A stretch of 5,810 nucleotides of DNA from Ignavibacteriales bacterium (lineage in GTDB: Bacteria > Bacteroidota > Ignavibacteria > Ignavibacteriales > Ignavibacteriaceae): positions 1 to 5,810 of the forward strand of contig JAGUXE010000302.1 in NCBI GenBank assembly GCA_020061995.1. Direction: 5' to 3'. The position numbers and the translations under genes were made by a program. This document shows, piece by piece, positions 1 through 5,482 of this stretch (its first letter is position 1; each line of letters opens with the position of its first letter). Below the pieces are notes generated by a model, which saw nothing but the letters and a program-made list of their open reading frames with translations, was not told the origin of the DNA and searched no databases.

Positions 1-162
1 AATGTTTTGGGACAGGAAGTATCGGTTCTTGTAAATGAAGTTAAGTCAGAAGGATCTTACTCTATTAATTTCGATGCAGGTAATCTTCCAAGTGGTGTTT
101 ACATTTATTCGTTAATAGTTAATAACTTTATTCAAAATAATAAAATGACACTATTGAAATAA
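1..162 (+). CDS. C-terminal end of a secreted protein with type IX secretion (Por) type A sorting domain, partial
   Basis: The reading frame is open from the first base and ends at TAA 160-162, giving 53 residues; the start lies outside the window. The fragment reads N-V-L-G-Q-E-V, then L-V-N-E near residue 10, G-S-Y at 18-20, F-D-A-G-N-L near 24-29, S-G-V-Y-I-Y at 31-36 and ends K-M-T-L-L-K. This is the layout of the type A C-terminal sorting domain, which guides proteins across the outer membrane through the type IX system and is then usually removed. The passenger domain is not in the window, so the enzymatic or adhesive role cannot be given. The gene converges on argS, with 46 nt between the two stop codons and no clear GC-rich terminator in the gap. 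I am confident of the domain type, not of the protein function. Confidence 0.85.
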   Translation, partial: NVLGQEVSVLVNEVKSEGSYSINFDAGNLPSGVYIYSLIVNNFIQNNKMTLLK

Positions 163-208
163 TTAATTATTAAATACAGAACAAAAGGATTTTTATTATC
201 GATTAATT

Positions 209-1837
209 TTACATTTTCTCCGGAGCGAAAACTCCGAGAATAGTTAACCCGTTAGCAATAACAATTTTAGTCGCTTCGGCTAAGGCTAATCTTGCTTCAG
301 CGAGTTTCTTTTCTGTACCGAGAATTCTTGAGAATGTATAAAACTTGTGAAAATGTGCTGCAAGTTCTTCAAGATAAGAAGTGATTCTGTTCGCTTCGAA
401 ATTTTCAGCACTATATAAAACTTCATCTTCAAAATGATTTAGTTTTTTCAACAAAGCAACTTCTTCAGTTGATTGAAGCAGATTTAAGTTTTCTAAACTT
501 GAGGTGAGGTTTTCTTCACTTACCGTTCTGACTATCGAGCATATTCTTGCATGGGCATATTGAAGATAAAAAACCGGATTTTCGTCTGAATGTTTTTTTG
601 CAAGATTCAAATCAAAATTCATGTGGGTTGATATTCCGCGCATGTTAAAGAAATACCTTACAACATCAGAACCGACTTCATCACTTAATTCATCCAAAGT
701 AATATAATTTGCTTTTCTTGTGGACATTTTAACAATTTCACCATCTTGCGAAATTGTAACAAACTGATGTATCAAAACTTTCATTTTATCAAGATCATAA
801 CCTAATGCACCGAGTGCTGCCATTACGTCAGGGTAAGTTGCATTATGATCGGAGCCAAATAAATCGATAATCAAATCATAATTGCGTTCATACTTAGTTA
901 TGTGATAGGCAATATCAGGCAGTCTGTACGTCGGCTCGCCGGTTGACTTGACAATAACTTTATCTTGCTGATTCCCCATCTCTGAAAGTTTGAGCCAGAT
1001 TGCTCCATCCTTTTCATAACTGAGTCCACGGTTTTTAAATATACTTAAGACCTCTTCAATTTTTCCATCTTCATAAAGAGTGTTTTCATTGAAGAAGATT
1101 TTATGTTTAATATTCAATCGTCCTAAAGTTTTTTCAATATCTTTGAAAATCTCACTTTCAGCTCTATCCTTAAAAATACCTTCTGCAGGTTCATCTTTAT
1201 GGATTGAACCTGATTCCTTAATCAATTCGTTCGCAATTTCACGAATGTATTCTCCCTGATAATAATCTTGTGGGAATTCTATTTGTTCACCGAGAAGTTC
1301 TAAATATCTAAGTCGAACCGAATCACCAAGCACCCGCATTTGGCGCCCGGCATTGTTAAAATAATACTCACGATCGACTTCATAACCAATCCATTCTAGT
1401 AAATTTGCAATTGTATCACCACAAACAGCATTTCTTCCATGCCCGACTGTCAAGGGTCCGGTAGGATTTGCAGAAACAAACTCAACGTTTGCCCGTTTCC
1501 CTAAAAACTTTGTTGATTTTCCGTAATCTCCTCTTTTTTCGAAAATGGTTTTAATCCCCTCACACAAGTAATTATGAGCAAAATAAAAATTAATGAAACC
1601 GGGACCTGCAATTTCAACTTTAGTAATAATATTGTCATCTATGTCAAGATTAGAAATAATTTCTTCAGCGATCGAGCGAGGATTTCTTTTTAATTGTTTG
1701 GAAAGAATCATGGCTACATTAGATGATAAATCTCCATGATCTTCATTTTTAGGTTTTTCAAAAGTGAAATTAAAATCTTTTAAATAATCCAATTTCTGAG
1801 ATGCTGTTTGCATCAATGATGTAAGTCTATTTTTCAA
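209..1837 (-). CDS. argS: Arginyl-tRNA synthetase (ArgRS, class I)
   Basis: This cytoplasmic enzyme charges tRNA-Arg with arginine using ATP. The 542 residues fit the usual bacterial length. The N-terminal tRNA-binding domain shows H34-G-D-L-S-S-N-V-A-M. The class I catalytic core has S122-A-N-P-T-G-P-L-T-V-G-H133-G-R, where T130-V-G-H133 is the HIGH motif with Thr in place of the first His. The second signature is K370-M-S-T-R-K-A. The C-terminal DALR anticodon-binding domain begins near N420-P-V-F-Y-L-Q-Y-A-H-A-R and the protein ends with the family-typical G-V-F-A-P-E-K-M. I chose the TTG start at 1837: it has GGAGA about 5 nt upstream, whereas the next in-frame ATG (1811-1813) has no ribosome binding site. 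The gene is last in the panD operon and its start overlaps the end of rsfS by 11 nt, which suggests translational coupling. Confidence 0.97.
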   Translation of the reverse strand: MKNRLTSLMQTASQKLDYLKDFNFTFEKPKNEDHGDLSSNVAMILSKQLKRNPRSIAEEIISNLDIDDNIITKVEIAGPGFINFYFAHNYLCEGIKTIFEKRGDYGKSTKFLGKRANVEFVSANPTGPLTVGHGRNAVCGDTIANLLEWIGYEVDREYYFNNAGRQMRVLGDSVRLRYLELLGEQIEFPQDYYQGEYIREIANELIKESGSIHKDEPAEGIFKDRAESEIFKDIEKTLGRLNIKHKIFFNENTLYEDGKIEEVLSIFKNRGLSYEKDGAIWLKLSEMGNQQDKVIVKSTGEPTYRLPDIAYHITKYERNYDLIIDLFGSDHNATYPDVMAALGALGYDLDKMKVLIHQFVTISQDGEIVKMSTRKANYITLDELSDEVGSDVVRYFFNMRGISTHMNFDLNLAKKHSDENPVFYLQYAHARICSIVRTVSEENLTSSLENLNLLQSTEEVALLKKLNHFEDEVLYSAENFEANRITSYLEELAAHFHKFYTFSRILGTEKKLAEARLALAEATKIVIANGLTILGVFAPEKM

Positions 1838-2243
1838 CAGTTTCTCCAGGTGAGGCGATTGCTTTTTTGGTTGTTCGCTTTCTTGGTTTCTTAATTTTAG
1901 GATCTTCTAAAGTTGAAACCGGAGCATCCCCCCAAAGTTTTTCAAGATTGTAGAAAAGTCTCGATTCATGTTTGAATACATGAACTACTACATCTACATA
2001 ATCCAAAAGCACCCAATTAAGAGATGAATAACCCTCTTTGTGCCAAAGTTTTATTCCTTCGTCTCTTAAAGATTTATCAATATTATCTGCAATAGCTTTT
2101 ACTTGAGTATCAGAGTCAGCGGAGCAGATAATAAAATAATCAGCTACTGTTGTTACAGGTTGTAAGTTAATTAACTTAACATCCGTTCCCTTTTTTTCGA
2201 AAATTAATTCAGCTATTTTTTTTACAAGTTGTTCTGGTTTCAA
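1827..2243 (-). CDS. rsfS: Ribosome silencing factor RsfS (Iojap/DUF143 family)
   Basis: RsfS binds ribosomal protein uL14 on the 50S subunit and blocks joining of the subunits, lowering translation under starvation; this is known for the family. The core spans about residues 1-112. It shows A34-D-Y-F-I-I-C-S-A-D-S-D-T-Q-V, then G71-Y-S-S-L-N-W-V-L-L-D-Y-V-D-V-V-V-H-V-F90 and R95-L-F-Y-N-L-E-K-L-W-G-D-A107, the standard Iojap signature. After this comes a basic tail (residues 115-128, K-I-K-K-P-R-K-R-T-T-K-K) that is longer than in minimal members. The start is TTG at 2243, with GAGGT 5 nt upstream. The gene sits 8 nt after the LytR_C gene and overlaps argS by 11 nt. RsfS genes are often found next to LytR-type genes in other phyla, which fits this arrangement. 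Confidence 0.95.
   Translation of the reverse strand: MKPEQLVKKIAELIFEKKGTDVKLINLQPVTTVADYFIICSADSDTQVKAIADNIDKSLRDEGIKLWHKEGYSSLNWVLLDYVDVVVHVFKHESRLFYNLEKLWGDAPVSTLEDPKIKKPRKRTTKKAIASPGETVEK
1843..1847 (-). promoter_or_regulatory. Ribosome binding site supporting the TTG start of argS
   Basis: On the minus strand GGAGA occupies these positions, 5 nt before TTG 1837-1835. It lies inside the last codons of rsfS, so ribosomes finishing rsfS end close to the argS start. It decides the TTG start over the later ATG. Confidence 0.7.
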
Positions 2244-2248
2244 TAATT

Positions 2249-2253
2249 ACCTC
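2249..2253 (-). promoter_or_regulatory. Ribosome binding site supporting the TTG start of rsfS
   Basis: On the minus strand GAGGT lies 5 nt before TTG 2243-2241. Its first bases overlap the TGA stop (2254-2252) of the upstream LytR_C gene, so the two genes are probably translationally coupled. No ATG gives a better start. Confidence 0.7.
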
Positions 2254-2728
2254 ATTTATTAAGTTTAATATTATTAAAATCTTTTCCCACAATCACGGAA
2301 ACATCTAAATAATAATTTTTATTTACTTGACTTATAATTGCATCATCAGATACACCAAGAGCTGATGCAACAAGTTTGGCATTCTCCGAGTTACCATTAC
2401 GGTCAACTACTAAAGTTTTTTCGATATCGTAAGAATAATAATTACCGGTTTGGATTACATCAAAACTCTTGTGGCGTAAAAACTCTGTGAATTGATCTGC
2501 CACACCTGAAACACCGCATCCGTTCATTACTTCAATTTGAATTAGAGAATCTGGCTTAATCTGTTTTTCCAGAATAACTATTTGTTCGTTCGGTTTTAAA
2601 TTTGCATATAACGAGAGAGATAGGAAAACAATTATTCCAAAAAGTATAATTGAGATTAGCCACAAATATTTATCAGTATTGGTTCGATTGGATATTGCAT
2701 TCTTTAGTGTAGATAATTTACTATTCAA
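2252..2728 (-). CDS. Membrane-anchored stand-alone LytR_C domain protein
   Basis: The 158-residue protein has a short charged cytoplasmic N-terminus (1-20), one membrane helix at about residues 21-43 (W-L-I-S-I-I-L-F-G-I-I-V-F-L), then an exported domain. Residues 63-150 resemble the LytR_C domain (the C-terminal domain of LytR/CpsA/Psr proteins): I65-E-V-M-N-G-C-G-V-S-G-V-A, followed by T-L-V-V-D-R and ending V-S-V-I-V-G-K-D-F. The LCP phosphotransferase domain that joins teichoic acid or glycans to the wall is absent, so no catalysis should be assumed; the exact role is unknown. The start is the TTG at 2728, directly after an in-frame TAA. Only a weak ATGGG lies upstream, and the next in-frame ATG is codon 68, inside the conserved domain, so TTG is the best choice but not certain. 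It lies 42 nt after the preceding gene and 8 nt before rsfS. Confidence 0.8.
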   Translation of the reverse strand: MNSKLSTLKNAISNRTNTDKYLWLISIILFGIIVFLSLSLYANLKPNEQIVILEKQIKPDSLIQIEVMNGCGVSGVADQFTEFLRHKSFDVIQTGNYYSYDIEKTLVVDRNGNSENAKLVASALGVSDDAIISQVNKNYYLDVSVIVGKDFNNIKLNK

Positions 2729-2770
2729 TTAATAAAACCCATAAGTAACATAAAATATCTCACCGAACAT

Positions 2771-3268
2771 TTAATAACCATAATTCGATTGGAAAGGACT
2801 ATAGAAAAGAGAATTAAATGGACTGTTAAAAGGATTATAATATCCGCCGGGAATATTTTGATACTGAATATTTATATTAAAATTTTTCCATGGTTGATAG
2901 TTTAGTGCCGCACGGCTTAAATAAATACCGGATAACTGATTTTGAAAGTTCTTGCCGAAAGAGTTATAAGGTGAATGAACAATGCTTGCGTCAACTTCAA
3001 CATTGAGATTTTCAGTAAATCGGTACATCATACTGTTTGTGTAGACTCCCATTGCAATTCCATTACCACCAAAAGTATTATACGATAATGAATATGAATG
3101 ATTCATTGAGAAATTATCCGGGTTCCAAAATCCAAATAATAAGCCCGATGAATTATTAGTTATTCCATCCCGAACACTTGGCTGAAAAATATCTCTATTC
3201 TTGAATTGTCCATAGCTCAAAAAATTTATTGTGACCACAATTGCAACTAGCATCAATATTTTTTTCAT
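2771..3268 (-). CDS. Small exported protein of unknown function, probably outer-membrane associated
   Basis: I do not recognise the family. The 165 residues start with a clear signal peptide (M-K-K-I-L-M-L-V-A-I-V-V-T-I, likely cut after S-Y-G20 before Gln21), so the mature protein is about 145 residues and exported. It is rich in Asn, Ser, Phe and Tyr, with alternating stretches that could be beta strands (about 54-64, 70-98 and 128-138). The end is a Pro-Phe rich segment (N145-P-F-N-S-P-F-N-S-L-F-Y-S-P-F) finishing in Tyr. This suggests a small periplasmic or outer-membrane beta protein, but it is short for a complete barrel. The ATG start has a strong AAGGAAG site (3280-3274) 5 nt upstream. 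It follows panD by 25 nt and precedes the LytR_C gene by 42 nt, so it is part of the same operon. Confidence 0.75.
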   Translation of the reverse strand: MKKILMLVAIVVTINFLSYGQFKNRDIFQPSVRDGITNNSSGLLFGFWNPDNFSMNHSYSLSYNTFGGNGIAMGVYTNSMMYRFTENLNVEVDASIVHSPYNSFGKNFQNQLSGIYLSRAALNYQPWKNFNINIQYQNIPGGYYNPFNSPFNSLFYSPFQSNYGY

Positions 3269-3293
3269 CTTATCTTCCTTAACTTATATGTAA

Positions 3294-3650
3294 TTAAAGA
3301 ACTTTAGAAATTTTATTCTGTTTATCCACAAGAACTACTGTGGGTATATGTTTTTTAGCTTCTTCTTCCGACATTTGAGAATAGGTGATAATAACTATTT
3401 CATCGCCGGGATAACCAAGTCTTGCAGCAGGACCATTAAGACAAACAATACCACTGTCTCTTTCACCTTCTAGAGTATAAGTCTCTAAACGTGCACCGTT
3501 ATTTAAATTAACAACTTGTACTTTTTCATATGGGAGAATATCCGCAGCATCTAATAGATGCTTATCAACAGTAATACTTCCTTCATAATACAATTCAGCC
3601 ATAGTAATTGTTGCACGGTGAATTTTTGATCTAAACATTTCTCGATTCAT
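3294..3650 (-). CDS. panD: Aspartate 1-decarboxylase proenzyme (pyruvoyl-dependent)
   Basis: PanD decarboxylates L-aspartate to beta-alanine for pantothenate and coenzyme A synthesis in the cytoplasm. The proenzyme cleaves itself at a Gly-Ser bond and the serine becomes the pyruvoyl cofactor. Here Y22-E-G24-S25 gives exactly the family cleavage site at the E. coli numbering. Other key residues are in place: K9, H11, R54, T57-Y58 and N72-G-P-A-A. At 118 residues it is close to the usual 115-130. The start at ATG 3650 aligns with the family N-terminus (M-x-R-x-M); an AGAG stretch lies about 5 nt upstream. A second ATG at codon 5 is preceded by GAGAA but would trim the conserved start. It is the first gene of the five-gene operon and has its own promoter about 25-50 nt upstream. 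Confidence 0.97.
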   Translation of the reverse strand: MNREMFRSKIHRATITMAELYYEGSITVDKHLLDAADILPYEKVQVVNLNNGARLETYTLEGERDSGIVCLNGPAARLGYPGDEIVIITYSQMSEEEAKKHIPTVVLVDKQNKISKVL

Positions 3651-3674
3651 CTAAACTCTGTTTTTTTACTTAAT

Positions 3675-3703
3675 ATGATAATAGAATAATGAACTAATTT
3701 CAA
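3675..3703 (-). promoter_or_regulatory. Promoter of the panD operon
   Basis: On the minus strand TTGAAA (3703-3698) and TATCAT (3680-3675) are separated by exactly 17 nt, each one base from the sigma-70 consensus. Transcription would begin near 3668, leaving a leader of about 18 nt before panD. No other promoter-like spacing was seen between the five genes, so this one probably serves the whole operon. Confidence 0.6.
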
Positions 3704-3745
3704 GATTAATCCAAGCACACATTAATAAGACGTTTTTATAATAAA

Positions 3746-3756
3746 TTTGTTACAAA
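3746..3756. repeat. Short AT-rich inverted repeat, possible operator
   Basis: TTTGT and ACAAA flank a single T, giving an 11-bp dyad. It lies about 43 nt from the -35 box of each of the two divergent promoters, a place where an activator or repressor could act on both. It does not match any operator I know and could be chance in such AT-rich DNA. Confidence 0.2.
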
Positions 3757-3799
3757 CATGGATAATCTTTGATTTGAAAAAATAAATAAAAATAATCGC

Positions 3800-3828
3800 T
3801 TGACAAAATAGTCATCTTCGTGTAATTT
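3800..3828 (+). promoter_or_regulatory. Promoter of the trp leader and trpEG
   Basis: A perfect TTGACA (3800-3805) is followed after 17 nt by TAATTT (3823-3828). The second element also reads TAATTTAG, one base from the Bacteroidota -7 form TAnnTTTG. Transcription is expected near 3835, only about 7 nt before the ATG of the leader ORF, so the leader message would be almost leaderless. Confidence 0.7.
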
Positions 3829-3841
3829 AGCCACCTGAAAA

Positions 3842-3934
3842 ATGAAAAAAATAACCGAGACATATTACACATTCAATAACCCAACGGCTTTAAGCTTTTG
3901 GTGGTTTTATAGTTTGCCTAATATACTTCGGTGA
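3842..3934 (+). CDS. trpL: trp operon leader peptide (attenuator control)
   Basis: A 30-codon ORF starts at ATG 3842 and stops at TGA 3932. Codons 20 and 21 are tandem TGG (3899-3904), inside the aromatic cluster S18-F-W-W-F-Y23; Tyr8, Tyr9 and Phe11 add more aromatic residues. It lies between a strong promoter and an intrinsic terminator just ahead of trpE, the position and content expected of a trp leader peptide. In known systems the ribosome stalls at Trp codons when charged tRNA-Trp is scarce, which lets RNA polymerase pass the terminator. The last Trp codon is 53 nt from the hairpin, a geometry similar to that of the enterobacterial leader. An in-frame TGA at 3836 excludes a longer start. 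No Shine-Dalgarno site is visible and there is hardly room for one. The peptide itself probably has no other job. Confidence 0.85.
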   Translation: MKKITETYYTFNNPTALSFWWFYSLPNILR

Positions 3935-3939
3935 TTCTT

Positions 3940-3968
3940 GAGAAATAACTAATTTTGAAACCCTTCTC
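3940..3968 (+). promoter_or_regulatory. Candidate antiterminator hairpin of the trp attenuator
   Basis: GAGAA (3940-3944) can pair with TTCTC (3964-3968), the inner part of the terminator's 5' arm, with two extra G-U pairs possible (3938-3939 with 3969-3970). A ribosome at the leader stop codon (3932-3934) would cover 3940-3944 and favour the terminator; one stalled at 3899-3904 would leave it free. The helix is short with a 19-nt loop, so this assignment is tentative. Confidence 0.4.
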
Positions 3969-3990
3969 GGATAACTGAGAAGGGTTTTTT
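3958..3990 (+). terminator. Intrinsic terminator (attenuator) before trpE
   Basis: AAACCCTTCTC (3958-3968) and GAGAAGGGTTT (3977-3987) form a perfect 11-bp stem around an 8-nt loop, followed by a T run (3985-3990) and four more T after one G. It stands between the leader peptide stop and the trpE ribosome binding site, so it must act as a conditional terminator rather than the end of an upstream gene; no + strand gene precedes it other than the leader. Confidence 0.9.
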
Positions 3991-4006
3991 GTTTTATAAG
4001 GGTTTT
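3980..4006 (+). repeat. Direct repeat AAGGGTTTT shared by terminator arm and trpE ribosome binding site
   Basis: AAGGGTTTT occurs at 3980-3988 in the 3' arm of the terminator and again at 3998-4006, where its AAGGG is the Shine-Dalgarno site 4 nt before ATG 4007. The terminator's 5' arm (3958-3965) could therefore pair with either copy. Confidence 0.6.
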
Positions 4007-5482
4007 ATGAAATTCGAAAAATTTAAATCGCTGGCAAAAGACTTTAACTTGATTCCGGTTTATGAAACTATGACTGCAGATTTGTTAACCCCGGTATTAG
4101 CTTATTTGAAGACTAGAGAAAAAGGTAAAATGAGTTTTCTACTCGAATCTGTAGAAGGGTCCTTAAACCTTGCAAGATATTCATTCATCGGAAATGATCC
4201 TCAACTAGTCATTCGAAATAAAAACCAAGAAATAATGGTTAGCAGTAATAGTATTTCTGAGAATTTGCAATACAACTTATTCGACTATTTAAAAAATAGT
4301 TTAGCAGCTTTTAAACAAGCAAAAATTGAAGGACTACCTGATTTTACCGGCGGTATTGTTGGCTATATCGGTTATGAAAATATTTCTCTAATTGAACCTG
4401 AATTAACTTTTACCGAAAACAATCCAGAGCAGTATGATTCTTGTCTTGGTTTATTCAATACAGTTTTAGCTTTTGATCATTTTACTCATCAAATAATTCT
4501 TATTTCAAATGTTGAAGTAAATGAATATTCATCACTCGAAACTGCCTTCAGAACCGCGAAGGAGAGAATCGCTAATCTTAGGTTGAAATTGCTTAAGCCT
4601 CTGGAATATCTTTCTGATTTTAAGTTGTTAAAGGAACCGACTGATAGTTTTGATTTTCATGAATTCGATGAACAAGTCGATCAAGCTAAAAAAAATATTG
4701 AAGAGGGAGATATTTTTCAAATCGTTTTATCGAAGAAATTTAGGACTGAATATTCGGGTGATTTAATCAACGTTTACAGAGCACTTAGAATTATCAACCC
4801 TTCCCCTTATATGTATTATCTCGAATGTCCCGGTAATTTCACAGTTATAGGAACTTCCCCAGAAGATTTAATAAAAGTCAAAGATGGCAGAGCACAACTA
4901 CTTCCTATCGCAGGAACTAGACGTCGTGGAAAGCATCAAGAAGAAGATATTCTTTTAGAGAATGAATTGATTAACGATCCTAAAGAAATTGCAGAGCATA
5001 CCATGTTGTTGGATCTCGGCCGAAATGATCTGGGAAAAGTTTGTAAGTATGATTCTGTGAAAGTTCTTCAGCATATGGAAATTCAAAAATATTCTCATGT
5101 AATGCACCTTGTATCCAAAATCGAAGGAGTATTGGCTGAAAAGTTTGATGCAATTGATGCATTCAGAGCTTGTTTTCCTGCAGGTACTGTTACAGGTGCA
5201 CCAAAAATCAGAGCTATGGAATTGATAAATAAATATGAAAAATCTTATAGAAATGTTTATGCCGGTGCAATCGGTTATTTTGATTTTTCCGGAAATCTCG
5301 ATACTTGTATAGCAATCCGAACACTTTTTGCAACTGAATCTGAAATTGTATGGCAAGCTGGTGCCGATATTGTAGCTGATAGTAAAAGTAATTTGGAAGC
5401 TCAAGAAATCCGTAATAAAGCAGCTGTAATTATAAATGCCCTAAAATATGCTGAGGCGATTGATGAATATACTCGTTATTGA
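4007..5482 (+). CDS. trpE: Anthranilate synthase component I
   Basis: TrpE converts chorismate to anthranilate in the first committed step of tryptophan synthesis, using ammonia delivered by TrpG. The frame is open from 3989, but that TTG lies in the terminator T run; ATG 4007 has AAGGG 4 nt upstream and gives 491 residues, normal for the family. L45-L-E-S48 and N264-P-S-P-Y-M269 are the regions that bind feedback Trp. The chorismate-binding domain shows G282-T-S-P-E-D, P300-I-A-G-T-R-R-R-G, the stretch around H331-T-M-L-L-D-L-G-R-N-D-L-G-K, S363-H-V-M-H-L-V-S, F390-P-A-G-T-V-T-G-A-P-K and A451-G-A-D-I-V-A-D-S. In the last motif Asp454 stands where Gly is more usual. P300-I-A-G-T with Thr supports anthranilate rather than isochorismate or salicylate synthase. 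Expression is likely under the upstream attenuator, and trpG overlaps its end by 20 nt. Confidence 0.97.
   Translation: MKFEKFKSLAKDFNLIPVYETMTADLLTPVLAYLKTREKGKMSFLLESVEGSLNLARYSFIGNDPQLVIRNKNQEIMVSSNSISENLQYNLFDYLKNSLAAFKQAKIEGLPDFTGGIVGYIGYENISLIEPELTFTENNPEQYDSCLGLFNTVLAFDHFTHQIILISNVEVNEYSSLETAFRTAKERIANLRLKLLKPLEYLSDFKLLKEPTDSFDFHEFDEQVDQAKKNIEEGDIFQIVLSKKFRTEYSGDLINVYRALRIINPSPYMYYLECPGNFTVIGTSPEDLIKVKDGRAQLLPIAGTRRRGKHQEEDILLENELINDPKEIAEHTMLLDLGRNDLGKVCKYDSVKVLQHMEIQKYSHVMHLVSKIEGVLAEKFDAIDAFRACFPAGTVTGAPKIRAMELINKYEKSYRNVYAGAIGYFDFSGNLDTCIAIRTLFATESEIVWQAGADIVADSKSNLEAQEIRNKAAVIINALKYAEAIDEYTRY

Larger units (their letters stand above)
3651..4006 (+). other. Divergent control region between panD and trpE
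   Basis: These 356 nt carry no long gene. They hold the panD promoter (3675-3703, minus strand), a small AT-rich dyad (3746-3756), the trp promoter (3800-3828), the leader peptide ORF (3842-3934), the attenuator hairpin (3958-3990) and the trpE ribosome binding site (3998-4002). Each is listed separately. I saw nothing further in 3704-3799 apart from the dyad. Confidence 0.85.

Noticed and set aside
158..171. Perfect 14-bp palindrome AATAATTAATTATT at the end of the left-edge gene
   Set aside because: It is made only of A and T, has no loop or GC stem and no following T run on either strand, so it is not a convincing terminator; chance is likely in this AT-rich gap.
3729..3742. TATAAT at 3737-3742 as a second + strand promoter
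   Set aside because: No -35-like element lies 16-18 nt upstream, whereas TTGACA-17-TAATTT at 3800-3828 is correctly spaced ahead of the leader ORF.
3989..4006. TTG start giving a TrpE six residues longer
   Set aside because: The TTG is within the T run of the terminator, and the ATG at 4007 has a proper AAGGG site and matches the family N-terminus.
3835..4006. T-box riboswitch or TRAP-type control of trpE
   Set aside because: There is no T-box core sequence or long specifier stem, and no series of spaced GAG/UAG triplets; the tandem Trp codons in a leader ORF explain the region better.
4980..5162. 60-codon open frame on the minus strand
   Set aside because: It is antisense to trpE and overlaps another antisense frame; no start signal or domain supports it.
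4955..5404. 149-codon open frame on the minus strand
   Set aside because: It lies wholly antisense to the conserved chorismate-binding domain of trpE, is rich in Cys, Ile and Phe as antisense frames often are, and shows no recognisable domain or ribosome binding site.
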